A DNA stretch of 64,000 nt from Hydrogenophilales bacterium (GTDB lineage Bacteria > Pseudomonadota > Gammaproteobacteria > Burkholderiales > Thiobacillaceae). Positions within the stretch are counted from its first letter, which is position 1, and every line of letters begins with the position of its first letter. The notes under the pieces are model-generated. The model was not told the origin of the DNA and ran no database searches. It saw nothing but the letters and a program-made list of their open reading frames with translations. Shown here one piece after another: positions 50,943-61,630 of this stretch. Position numbers and translations under genes: made by a program. Location of the stretch: the NCBI GenBank assembly GCA_023258975.1, contig JAHFRD010000003.1, positions 215,965 to 279,964 on the forward strand, given 5' to 3'.

Positions 50943-53900
50943 TCAATGCGCGGGATTGTACCCCGCAGCCTCCGGCCGCCGCACCCGGAACCAGGCGGCG
51001 TAGAGGGCCGGCAGGAACAGCAGGGTGAGCAGGGTGGCGATGAACAGGCCGCCCATGATGGCGGTGGCCATCGGCCCCCAGAACACGCTGCGGGTGAGCG
51101 GAATCATGGCCAGGATCGCCGCCAGCGCGGTCAACATGATCGGCCGGAAGCGGCGCACGGTGGCGCCGACGATGGCATCCCAGGCGGCGTGCCCGGCGGC
51201 GATGTCCTGTTCGATCTGGTCCACCAGGATCACCGAATTGCGCATGATCATGCCGAACAGGGCGATCACCCCGAGTTGCGCGACGAAGCCGAATGGCGCG
51301 TGGAACAGCAGCAGCGAGGCGGTGACGCCGATCATCCCCAGCGGCGCGGTCAACAACACCAGCAGGGTGCGCTGGAAGCTCTGCAACTGGATCATCAACA
51401 GCGTCACCACCACCACGATGGCGAGCGGAAACACGGTGCGGATGGAGTTCTCCGCGTGGCCCGATTTCTCCGCCGTGCCGCCGATGTCGATGCGGTAGCC
51501 GGGCGGCAGCTTCGCGCGGATTTCGTTCAGCCGCGGGTCGATGGCGGCGGTGACGGTGGGCGCCTGGACGCCTTCGCGCAGGTCGCAGCGCACCGTGATG
51601 GTGGGCAGGCGGTCGCGCCGCCAGATCAGACCCTCCTCCAGTTCCGGCGTCAGTGTGGCGATCTGCGACAAGGGCACGAAACGGCCGTCGCGGGTATGCA
51701 CCTGCAAGTCCGCGAGTTGCGACAGGCGCTTGCGCTCCATGCCTTCCGCGCGGCCCATCACGTCGATCAACTGGTCGCCCTCGCGGAACTGGGTGATGGC
51801 GACGCCGTTGAGCAGGCTGTTGATGGTCGACGACAGTTCCTGCGAGCTGACGCCCAGGGCGCGCGCCTTGTCCTGATCGACATTCAGGCGCGTCTGCTTG
51901 ATGCGTTCGTTCCAGTCGAAATGCACGTCTTTGGCATAAGGGTGAGCGCGCATCACCGCCGCCACCTCGCCGGCGATGCCGCGCAATTTTTCCGGATCGT
52001 GGCCGCTCACCCGGAACTGCACCGGAAAACCTACCGGCGGGCCGTTCTCCAGGCGCAGCACACGACCGCGCAAGCCGGTGAATTCCCGTTCCAGACGCTG
52101 CTCCAGACGCGCCTTTACCACCTCGCGCGCCTTCAGATCGGTGGTCATCAGCACGAACTGGGCGAAATTGTCATTGGGCATCTGCGGGTCCAGCGGCAGG
52201 AAGAAGCGCACGCTGCCCATGCCGACATAGGCCGCGTGGTGGCTGACGCGGCCCTTGAGTTCCGGATCGCTCGCCAGCATGGCCTCCACCCGCTTCACCT
52301 CGATTTCCGTGGCCTTGACCGAGGCGCCTTGCGGCAACCACAGGTCGATCAGCAGTTCCGGGCGGTTGGTGGTGGGAAAGAACTGCTTTTCCACGCCCTG
52401 CTTGAAGCCGACGATGGCCAGCACAAAGACCGCCAGGGTCAGGCCGATGACCGTCCAGCGATGCCCCACGCACCAGCGCACCAAGGCTTTGAAGCGTAGA
52501 TAGAACGGCGAGGCATAAGGGTCGCCGGCATGTTTCGCCGCCTTCGCCATCAACGCTTCCCGGTTCAGCAGGCGCGAGCCCAGCCAGGGGATGAACAGCA
52601 CCGCCGCCACCCAGGAAGTCAGCAGGGCAATGCCCACCACGGCGAAGATGGAAAAGGTGTATTCCCCCGCCGCGCTCTTGGCGAAGCCCACCGGCAGGAA
52701 ACCGGCGGCGGTGATGAGGGTGCCGGTGAGCATGGGGAAGGCGGTCGAGGTATAGGCGAAAGCCGCCGCCTTGCCCTTCTCCCAGCCCTGTTCCATTTTC
52801 ACCACCATCATTTCCACGGCGATGATGGCGTCGTCCACCAGCAGGCCCAGCGCGATGATGAGCGCGCCCAGGGAGATGCGTTGCAGGTCGATGCCGGCCG
52901 GCTTCATCAGGAGAAAGGTCACCGCCAGCACGATGGGAATCGAAAACGCCACCACCAGGCCGGTGCGCAACCCCAGGAACAGGAAACTCACCGCCAGGAC
53001 GATGGCCACCGCCTCCAGCAGGCTCCTCATGAACTCGTCGATGTTGCGCTTCACCACCGCCGGCTGATCGGCCACCTGATGCAGTTCCAGGCCCACCGGC
53101 AATTCGCCGCGCAGTCGCGCGACATCCCGTTGCAGCCGCTCGCCCAGCGCCAGCACGTTGCCGCCCTTGGTCATGGACAGGGACAACGCGATGCCTGGAT
53201 GCCCCCGCCAGCGAAAACGCGGCTGCGGCGGATCGGCGTAGCCGCGCCACACCTTCGCCACATCACCCAGCTTGAACAGTTTGTCGCCGGCGCGGATGCC
53301 GATGGCGCGGATCGACTCCACGCTCTCGAAGCTCCCGGTCACATGGATGCGAACGCGGTCGCTGTCGCTGTCGACGAAGCCGGCCGGGGTCATGGCGTTC
53401 TGCGCCTGCAGCGTCTGCTGGATCAGGCGCGGATCCAGGCCGAGGGTGGCGAGCTTGGCCGCCGACACCTCGATCCAGATGCGCTCGTCCTGGACGCCGA
53501 CCAGTTCCACCTTGGCCACATCCGGGATGCGGCGCAGTTCCAGGGCGATGCGGTCGGCCTGGCGGCGCAGTTCCGCCAGCGTGTAGCCCTCGCCGGTGAG
53601 TGCGAAGACATTGCCGAAGGCGTCTCCGAATTCATCGTTGGGAAACGGCCCCCGCACACCCGCCGGCATGGCCTGGCGAATGTCGTCGAGTTTCTTGCGC
53701 ACCTGATACCAGAGTTCCGGCACCTGTTTCGGCGGCGTGAAATCACGCAGTTCCACGAATACCAGCGACTCGCCCGGCTTGGAATAGCTGCGCACGTTGT
53801 CCAGATAAGGCAATTCCTGAAGCTTCTTCTCAATCCGGTCGGTGACCTGCAGTTCCACTTCGCGCGCCGTCGCCCCCGGCCAAAAGCTGCGCACCACCAT

Positions 53901-54041
53901 GAGCTTGATGGTGAAATCCGGGTCTTCCGAACGACCCAGATTGAAATAGGCCAGGATGCCGCCCAGCGTCAGCACCACCATGAGATAGGCCACCAGGCTG
54001 GGATGCTCCAGCGACCAGGTGGAGAGGTTGAAGGATTTCAT
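50943..54041 (-). CDS. RND-family efflux pump inner membrane subunit
   Basis: 1032 residues, the standard AcrB-like length. TM1 begins MKSFNLSTWSLEHPSLVAYL; the two large periplasmic domains and the twelve helices follow. The proton-relay motif GLLVDDAIIAVEMMVVKMEQ (Asp pair) in TM4 and the C-terminal GMIMRNSVILVDQIEQ are characteristic. It likely exports drugs or metabolites with the adaptor at 54130 and the TolC protein. A family A palindrome separates it from the adaptor gene. The Pcm-like gene follows 25 bases downstream. Confidence 0.92.
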   Translation of the reverse strand: MKSFNLSTWSLEHPSLVAYLMVVLTLGGILAYFNLGRSEDPDFTIKLMVVRSFWPGATAREVELQVTDRIEKKLQELPYLDNVRSYSKPGESLVFVELRDFTPPKQVPELWYQVRKKLDDIRQAMPAGVRGPFPNDEFGDAFGNVFALTGEGYTLAELRRQADRIALELRRIPDVAKVELVGVQDERIWIEVSAAKLATLGLDPRLIQQTLQAQNAMTPAGFVDSDSDRVRIHVTGSFESVESIRAIGIRAGDKLFKLGDVAKVWRGYADPPQPRFRWRGHPGIALSLSMTKGGNVLALGERLQRDVARLRGELPVGLELHQVADQPAVVKRNIDEFMRSLLEAVAIVLAVSFLFLGLRTGLVVAFSIPIVLAVTFLLMKPAGIDLQRISLGALIIALGLLVDDAIIAVEMMVVKMEQGWEKGKAAAFAYTSTAFPMLTGTLITAAGFLPVGFAKSAAGEYTFSIFAVVGIALLTSWVAAVLFIPWLGSRLLNREALMAKAAKHAGDPYASPFYLRFKALVRWCVGHRWTVIGLTLAVFVLAIVGFKQGVEKQFFPTTNRPELLIDLWLPQGASVKATEIEVKRVEAMLASDPELKGRVSHHAAYVGMGSVRFFLPLDPQMPNDNFAQFVLMTTDLKAREVVKARLEQRLEREFTGLRGRVLRLENGPPVGFPVQFRVSGHDPEKLRGIAGEVAAVMRAHPYAKDVHFDWNERIKQTRLNVDQDKARALGVSSQELSSTINSLLNGVAITQFREGDQLIDVMGRAEGMERKRLSQLADLQVHTRDGRFVPLSQIATLTPELEEGLIWRRDRLPTITVRCDLREGVQAPTVTAAIDPRLNEIRAKLPPGYRIDIGGTAEKSGHAENSIRTVFPLAIVVVVTLLMIQLQSFQRTLLVLLTAPLGMIGVTASLLLFHAPFGFVAQLGVIALFGMIMRNSVILVDQIEQDIAAGHAAWDAIVGATVRRFRPIMLTALAAILAMIPLTRSVFWGPMATAIMGGLFIATLLTLLFLPALYAAWFRVRRPEAAGYNPAH

Positions 54042-54059
54042 GACGTGGTGCCGCGATTT

Positions 54060-54118
54060 TGTAGCGCCGGCGTCTCGCCGGCGTTTTTTAAAGACGCCGG
54101 CGAGACGCCGGCGCTACA
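54060..54118. repeat. Family A repeat, perfect 25-bp inverted arms (copy 6)
   Basis: The arms at 54060-54084 (TGTAGCGCCGGCGTCTCGCC and onward) and 54094-54118 are perfect complements, with a 9-base spacer TTTTTAAAG. It is the most symmetrical copy in the window. It lies between the adaptor and pump genes of the RND operon, and as RNA it would make a very stable hairpin. Confidence 0.92.
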
Positions 54119-54129
54119 GGGCAACATCA

Positions 54130-55197
54130 TCACGGTTGCCCCCCTTCCGCCACCCGCACCGCTTCGCCCTCGACCAGTTTGTGCGCCCCGGCCGCGACGA
54201 TGCGATCACCCTCGCTCAAGCCCCCCTTCACCGCGACACCATCCTCGCGCCAGGCCGCCACCGTCACGGTGCGCAAATGCACCCGGCCATCATGGCCGAG
54301 CAGCCACACCGCCGGCTGTCGCCCCCGCTGGAACACGCTGCCCAGGGGAATCAGGGCCAGCGCGTCACCCGTGGTTTTCAGCGAGACCCGCGCGGTCTGC
54401 CCCAGGCGCACGCCGGCATCGGCATTCAGAATCGAAACCTTCGCGGCGAAAGTGCGCGTCACCGGGTCGGCCTGCGGCGCCAGTTCGCGCACGCGGCCGC
54501 GATAGTGTTTATCCGGCGCGGCCCATAGCGTCACCGCCAGTTCGCCAGCCCCGGCCAGTTCCGCCACCCGATTCTCCGGCACCGCGACCACGACCTCCCT
54601 CTCGCCGCTCTTCGCCACCTTCAGCACCGGCTGCCCCGCCGCCACCACCTGTCCGGCTTCGGCCAGCACGGCGGAAATCACTCCGGCGGCATCCGCGCGC
54701 AGCTCCGCATAGCCGCGCTGGTTGCTCGCCAGCCCGGCCTGCGCGGTGAGCGCGCGAACCTTCTCCTCGGCCGCCTTTAACGCGGTTTCCTTGGCGTCGA
54801 GCAGGGCCTGGCTGACGAACTGCTGGGCGCGCAGATCGCGGTAGCGCCGAGCTTCCGTCTGGGCGTAGGCGCGGTCGGCGGCGGCGGCGGCGAGATTGGC
54901 CTCGGCCCCCGAGGAGGAGAGGGCCAGATCGGCCGGATCGAGCCGCGCCAGCACCTGGCCGACGACCACCCGATCACCGACATCGACCGCGCGCGCCACC
55001 AGCTTTCCGCCGACACGGAAAGCCAGGCTGATTTCATGCCGCGCCCGCACCTCGCCGGAATAGTCGGCCTGGGCGACGGCGCTACCGCCCCGCACCGTGT
55101 GCGCCAGCACGGTTCGCGGCTGCGCGGCGGGCGGCGCCGCTTTCTCGCCGCAGCCCGCCAGAGGCAGGGCCAACACTATCCAGAGCAGACGGTTCAT
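54130..55197 (-). CDS. RND efflux periplasmic adaptor lipoprotein
   Basis: 355 residues from MNRLLWIVLALPLAGCGEKA, a lipoprotein signal with lipobox LAGC (Cys16). ISLAFRVGGKLVARAVDVGD, GQVLARLDPADLAL, a coiled-coil of Ala/Arg/Gln, then AELRADAAGVISAVLAEAGQ and VTRTFAAKVSILNADAGVRL show the lipoyl, hairpin and barrel domains of MFP proteins. It overlaps the TetR gene stop by four bases (ATGA), so it is the first structural gene of the operon. It links the RND pump with TolC in the periplasm. Confidence 0.9.
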   Translation of the reverse strand: MNRLLWIVLALPLAGCGEKAAPPAAQPRTVLAHTVRGGSAVAQADYSGEVRARHEISLAFRVGGKLVARAVDVGDRVVVGQVLARLDPADLALSSSGAEANLAAAAADRAYAQTEARRYRDLRAQQFVSQALLDAKETALKAAEEKVRALTAQAGLASNQRGYAELRADAAGVISAVLAEAGQVVAAGQPVLKVAKSGEREVVVAVPENRVAELAGAGELAVTLWAAPDKHYRGRVRELAPQADPVTRTFAAKVSILNADAGVRLGQTARVSLKTTGDALALIPLGSVFQRGRQPAVWLLGHDGRVHLRTVTVAAWREDGVAVKGGLSEGDRIVAAGAHKLVEGEAVRVAEGGQP

Positions 55198-55853
55198 GGC
55201 TGTTTTCCTGTCGGGGTTTCCGTTTTGGCGCACAGGCCCGCGAGCGACATCTCCAGCGCCACGGCGAAGTAACGATCGAAATCCATCGGTGTCTCCTCAA
55301 GAGGCATGAAGGAATGCTTCCAGAACACCGCCATCATCATGGGCGCGATGAAGATGCGCACCGCCAGATCGGACGGCAGACGGCGGAACTCACCGCTGGC
55401 CATGCCCTCCTCCATCACCCGCCGCATCAGCGCCCAATGCCGCTGAATCACCTCCTCCAGGAAGAAGCGCGCCAGTTCGGGGAAATTACCAGCCTCGGAC
55501 AGCATCAACTTGGGAATGCCCGACAAGGGCGACATGGCGATGGCCCGCCACATGGCACTGACGATCTTGATGAGCAACTCACGACGGGAGCCGTCATGGT
55601 CTTTCGCCAGCGCCTCGACATTCTCCAGTTCCGGCACGATGGCGCTCCGCACCAGGGCCTTGAGCAAGTCCTCCTTGCCGGTGAAGTAGAGATACACGGT
55701 GCCCTTGGAAACTCCCGCCCGCTTCGCCACTTCCTCCAGCCGCGCCGCCGCGAAACCCCGTTCCACAAATACCGCCAGCGCCGCATCCAGCAGTTCTCGC
55801 GGGCGTTCATCGGCGCGGCGGTGCCAGCGCGGGGAGGATTCGTTATCCGGCAT
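55194..55853 (-). CDS. TetR-family transcriptional regulator of the RND operon
   Basis: 219 residues. The N-terminal helix-turn-helix is LLDAALAVFVERGFAAARLE then EVAKRAGVSKGTVYLYFTGK, classic TetR. The C-terminal ligand-binding part has hydrophobic helices (MMMAVFWKHSFMPLEETPMD). It is the first gene of the efflux operon and is coupled to the adaptor by ATGA, so it likely autoregulates the whole unit and is released by a pump substrate. Confidence 0.9.
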   Translation of the reverse strand: MPDNESSPRWHRRADERPRELLDAALAVFVERGFAAARLEEVAKRAGVSKGTVYLYFTGKEDLLKALVRSAIVPELENVEALAKDHDGSRRELLIKIVSAMWRAIAMSPLSGIPKLMLSEAGNFPELARFFLEEVIQRHWALMRRVMEEGMASGEFRRLPSDLAVRIFIAPMMMAVFWKHSFMPLEETPMDFDRYFAVALEMSLAGLCAKTETPTGKQP

Positions 55854-55873
55854 GCGGGGATCTTGACGGGAAG

Positions 55874-55891
55874 TTACTGACTGCCCGGTAA
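55874..55891. promoter_or_regulatory. Possible TetR operator upstream of the regulator gene
   Basis: TTACTGACTGCCCGGTAA lies 21 bases upstream of the tetR start. Its ends TTAC/GTAA are inverted, and the TTACTGAC edge resembles half-sites of TetR regulators that control RND pumps. The inner bases are not symmetrical, so this is a weak call. Confidence 0.3.
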
Positions 55892-55950
55892 TTTATAAGC
55901 GCGGCAAAGGACTGTCCAGAAAGATTTGAACAACCGAGGCGGATAACGCA

Positions 55951-55979
55951 AAAACGGCCGGGCAAAGCCGGCCGTTTTT
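55951..55979. terminator. Strong bidirectional hairpin terminator
   Basis: AAAACGGCCGG-GCAAAG-CCGGCCGTTTT: an 11-bp perfect stem and a 6-base loop, flanked by A-run and T-run on the two sides, 18 bases after the end of the psiF-like gene. It fits a rho-independent terminator for psiF and a barrier ahead of the tetR promoter. Confidence 0.88.
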
Positions 55980-55996
55980 GCATTCTTCCGTCCGAA

Positions 55997-56335
55997 TCAC
56001 TTCGCTTTCAGGCACTCGCTCATGAACGCCTTGCGATCCGGGCCCTTGAGCGCCTTCTCGCCCGCCTGCTTGTTGCATTCCTTCATGCGGTTCTGGGGGG
56101 TGGCCGCCGGCATGGCCGGCGCGCTGTCGCCATGCATGCACTGGCGCATGAAGTCGCGCCGTTCCGGGCCTTTCTTGCCGGTGGCGTCCTTGTTGCAGTC
56201 GGCCATGCGTTGCTGCGAGGTGGTCAGCGGCTTCTTGGCGGCGGGCGCGGCGGGCGCATCTGCGGCCCCGGCTTGCGTGACGGGTGCAACCGCGATGAGG
56301 AAGGTGGCGATCAGCGTGGTGAGGCGGAAAGTCAT
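55997..56335 (-). CDS. PsiF-repeat secreted protein
   Basis: 112 residues. A signal peptide (about 1-24, LIATFLIAVAPVTQAGAA) is followed by two psiF repeats of about 33 residues, each with two Cys: SQQRMADCNKDATGKKGPER then DFMRQC, and PQNRMKECNKQAGEKALKGP then FMSEC. It is a small Lys-rich periplasmic protein. In E. coli psiF responds to phosphate starvation, but the biochemical function is unknown. Confidence 0.85.
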   Translation of the reverse strand: MTFRLTTLIATFLIAVAPVTQAGAADAPAAPAAKKPLTTSQQRMADCNKDATGKKGPERRDFMRQCMHGDSAPAMPAATPQNRMKECNKQAGEKALKGPDRKAFMSECLKAK

Positions 56336-56379
56336 GACAATCTCCTTTCAATGGATGGGTCCGGCGGCGCCCCGCCAAA

Positions 56380-56399
56380 CGGCCGGCCAAATCCGGCCG
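56380..56399. terminator. Hairpin after the yceI-like gene
   Basis: CGGCCGG-CCAAAT-CCGGCCG is a 7-bp perfect stem in the gap between the yceI-like and psiF-like genes, with no T-run. It may weaken read-through. Confidence 0.35.
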
Positions 56400-56414
56400 C
56401 GTGGGGCGCGGAGA

Positions 56415-57188
56415 TCAGTTGAACAGACCTTTGATTAACTTTTTCTTAAGTTGATCCTCGGCGCTCTCTTTTTTCTCCGGGACGGGCGCCGCCTGAATCG
56501 CGGGTTGCGCCGCTGGCGCCACGGGAACAGGCTGCGCGACTGGCGCCACGGGCACGGGGTAGGAAATCACCTTGGCTTTTTCTTCGGCGGCCTTCCTGGC
56601 ATTGAACGGCTGCCCGTCGGCTCCCAACTTGATGCCCTCGATCAACAAGGTGATGTCCACCTCGTTGCCGACCGGGCCATTGACCGCATATTTGGTGATG
56701 CCGAAATCGGAACGGCTGATGCGGGTCGTGGCCTTGAAACCGGCGCGCATGCCGCCCCAGGGGTCGGCGCCGATCCCGAGAATCTGGTAATCCAGGCTCA
56801 CCGGCTTGGTGACGCCGTGCAGCGTCAACTGGCCACGCATCGTGCCCTTGTCAGCCGAATAGGGGGCCACGCTGGTCGAAACGAACTTCATGTCCGGAAA
56901 ATTGCGCGCATCCAGGAATTCATCGGTGAGCACATGCACGTCGCGGCGCAGATGGCTGGAATTCAGGCTGTAGAGGCTGATCGTGGCATCCACCGTGGAG
57001 TTCGCGATGTTGGCGGCATCCAGCACCACCTTGCCCTTGATGTCATGGAAAGTGCCGCTGGTTCTGGCAACCACATGCCGGAGTTCCCAGTTGGCGAAAC
57101 TGTGGGTGTTGTCGATGTTAAAGGTTTCGCTTTCCGCCTGGGCGCCCGTTGAAAGGACGATGGCTGCGGCTAGGGCGATCTGTTTCAT
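56415..57188 (-). CDS. YceI family periplasmic lipid-binding protein with extended tail
   Basis: 257 residues. A signal peptide (MKQIALAAAIVLSTGAQA) precedes the YceI lipocalin-like barrel: FNIDNTHSFANWELRHVVAR, FHDIKGKVVLDAANI, LDARNFPDMKFVSTSVAPYS, GQLTLHGVTKPVSLDYQILG and FGITKYAVNGPVGNEVDITL. Members bind polyisoprenoids or other amphiphiles in the periplasm. After the barrel a 55-residue tail, rich in Pro, Ala and Val with repeats such as VPVAPAAQP, ends in a basic segment (EDQLKKKLIKGLFN), which is unusual for the family. Confidence 0.87.
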   Translation of the reverse strand: MKQIALAAAIVLSTGAQAESETFNIDNTHSFANWELRHVVARTSGTFHDIKGKVVLDAANIANSTVDATISLYSLNSSHLRRDVHVLTDEFLDARNFPDMKFVSTSVAPYSADKGTMRGQLTLHGVTKPVSLDYQILGIGADPWGGMRAGFKATTRISRSDFGITKYAVNGPVGNEVDITLLIEGIKLGADGQPFNARKAAEEKAKVISYPVPVAPVAQPVPVAPAAQPAIQAAPVPEKKESAEDQLKKKLIKGLFN

Positions 57189-57280
57189 GCTGAGGTCTCC
57201 TCTTGTTGGCTGGCGTGAGTCGTTTTATAGCACTAACCTTGGCGCCCCAATGTGACCGCGCGACCCGACGCCCTTCCGCG

Positions 57281-57706
57281 ATGACCCGCATCGACTTCTA
57301 TTTCAACGCGCCCTCCAAGGCCGACGTGGCGCGAAAACTCGCGGCCAAGGCGTTCAACGCCGGCCAGAACGTGCTGGTCTATACCACCGATGAAAAAGAG
57401 GCGCGTGAACTGGATACGGTGTTCTGGACCGCGCAACAGTTATCGTTTCTGCCGCATGTCCGTTGCGGCCACCCGCTCGCCCGGCAAACCCCCATCCTGA
57501 TCGGCGCCGATCCGGACGAACTTGCCAGCGCGGATATCCTCATCAGCCTGGACGGGGAACCTCCCGAGTTTTTCGGCCGCTTCCAACGCATGTTGGAAAT
57601 CGTCAGCACCGACGCGGGCGACCGCGATCAGGCACGCCGGCGCTTCCGTTTTTTCAAGGAACGCGGCTACCCTCTGGAAACCCACGACCTGGCGGAAAAG
57701 ACATGA
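57281..57706 (+). CDS. holC: DNA polymerase III chi subunit
   Basis: 141 residues from MTRIDFYFNAPSKADVARKL. The chi pattern is KAFNAGQNVLVYTTDEKEAR, LDTVFWTAQQLSFLPHVRCG then GADPDELASADILISLDGE. It is part of the clamp loader and links it to single-stranded DNA-binding protein. It lies just before the downstream small gene and valS, the same order seen in many betaproteobacteria. The start was set at 57281, and an upstream frame to 57203 lacks support. Confidence 0.9.
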   Translation: MTRIDFYFNAPSKADVARKLAAKAFNAGQNVLVYTTDEKEARELDTVFWTAQQLSFLPHVRCGHPLARQTPILIGADPDELASADILISLDGEPPEFFGRFQRMLEIVSTDAGDRDQARRRFRFFKERGYPLETHDLAEKT

Positions 57707-58095
57707 GCGAAAGCCGCGACCTGTTCGGCAAGATCGACGCGCTGTTCGAGAAGCGCGCTCTGGACGTGCTGATGGACAAGGGCCTGGCACACGAGGATTT
57801 CCCGGTACTGACCGAGGTGGTGGCGGCCAGGGAAGAAGAAAGCGCCCAGGCGCATGCCACGGAACGCCGCGCAAACGAACGCCGCGATCAGGAACGGCGT
57901 CTCGGCGAGCGCCGCCAGATCGGCCTCAGCGTTCCCCTCTCACCGCGCCCCGCCGCCGGCGAAGACTTCGAACAACTGGTATCGGCGGTGGAACAGCGCC
58001 TCTCCGACCTGTTCATCCGCCAGCAGTTGCGCATGGAGGAAGCCGTGCGCCGCGCGATACGCGAAGAACTGGAGAGGGCCGCCAAGCCTTTATAA
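57703..58095 (+). CDS. Small charged protein coupled to holC
   Basis: 130 residues, from MSESRDLFGKIDALFEKRAL and then LDVLMDKGLAHEDFPVLTEV. A highly charged middle (ATERRANERRDQERRLGERR) of Arg/Glu repeats is predicted to be helical or disordered, and the C-terminal helix (VEQRLSDLFIRQQLRMEEAV then RRAIREELERA) looks like a coiled coil. It overlaps the holC stop by ATGA and precedes valS by 83 bases. I do not know a function; related proteins appear between holC and valS in betaproteobacteria as far as I recall. Confidence 0.75.
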   Translation: MSESRDLFGKIDALFEKRALDVLMDKGLAHEDFPVLTEVVAAREEESAQAHATERRANERRDQERRLGERRQIGLSVPLSPRPAAGEDFEQLVSAVEQRLSDLFIRQQLRMEEAVRRAIREELERAAKPL

Positions 58096-58178
58096 TCCGC
58101 CGCTTGTCTCAATTTCAGAACGCGGATGCGCGCCTTTGCCGGTAACGCTTCCGCGTTTGTTTTTACCCGGACCGCCTC

Positions 58179-60902
<2,724 letters not shown>

Positions 60903-60952
60903 GGCGGCGCACCACCCCGATTGCGACCAGGGCGGACCCACCATAGAACGAA

Positions 60953-60969
60953 ATGACCAAGTTGGTCAT
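60953..60969. promoter_or_regulatory. Perfect palindromic operator of the Phd/VapC operon
   Basis: ATGACCAA-G-TTGGTCAT is a perfect 8-1-8 palindrome ending 13 bases ahead of the antitoxin ATG, with the ribosome site AGGAGCG in between. Phd/YefM antitoxins usually bind such a site at their own promoter. Strong symmetry makes autoregulation likely. Confidence 0.75.
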
Positions 60970-60973
60970 ATAG

Positions 60974-61216
<243 letters not shown>

Positions 61217-61219
61217 TCT

Positions 61220-61618
61220 GTGCGCTACCTGCTCGACACCAACATCCTGATCGCCATGAGCAAGGAGCGGCCCGGCCTCGCGGAACGCCTGGCGAACTAC
61301 CCGGCCAGCGCAATCCTGCTTTCTTCCGTGGTGGTCGCCGAAATCGAATACGGCATCGCGAAAAGCGCGCGGCGGGAGCACAACCGCCGGGTCTTCGATG
61401 TGCTGCTTGAAGCCTTCGCCGTGCTGCCGTTCGACGCCAACGCCGCGCGCCACTATGGGCCGATCCGCGCTCAACTTGAGAAGCAAGGGCAGGCCATCGG
61501 CCCCTACGATCTGATGATCGCCGCCCAGGGCGTGGCGCTGAACGCGGTGGTCGTCACCGACAACGTGGGCGAGTTCTCACGGGTTCCGGGGCTCGCGGTC
61601 GAAAACTGGCTGGCTTGA
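61220..61618 (+). CDS. vapC: VapC-type PIN-domain toxin
   Basis: 132 residues from a GTG start. PIN motifs are YLLDTNILIAMSKER (Asp6), VVVAEIEYGIAKSARR (Glu near 43), GPYDLMIAAQGVALNAVVVT (Asp near 97) and TDNVGEFSRVPGL, the four acidic residues of the VapC nuclease. It probably cleaves tRNA or other RNA when the antitoxin is lost. It converges on the GMC oxidoreductase gene with a 12-base gap. It belongs to a different subgroup from the PIN toxin at 4430. Confidence 0.87.
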   Translation: MRYLLDTNILIAMSKERPGLAERLANYPASAILLSSVVVAEIEYGIAKSARREHNRRVFDVLLEAFAVLPFDANAARHYGPIRAQLEKQGQAIGPYDLMIAAQGVALNAVVVTDNVGEFSRVPGLAVENWLA

Positions 61619-61630
61619 GTCCAACCTGGC

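Noticed and set aside
50661..52499. 612-residue plus-strand frame opposite the RND pump
   Set aside because: Shadow of the pump gene: Gln/His/Arg-rich and without any motif.
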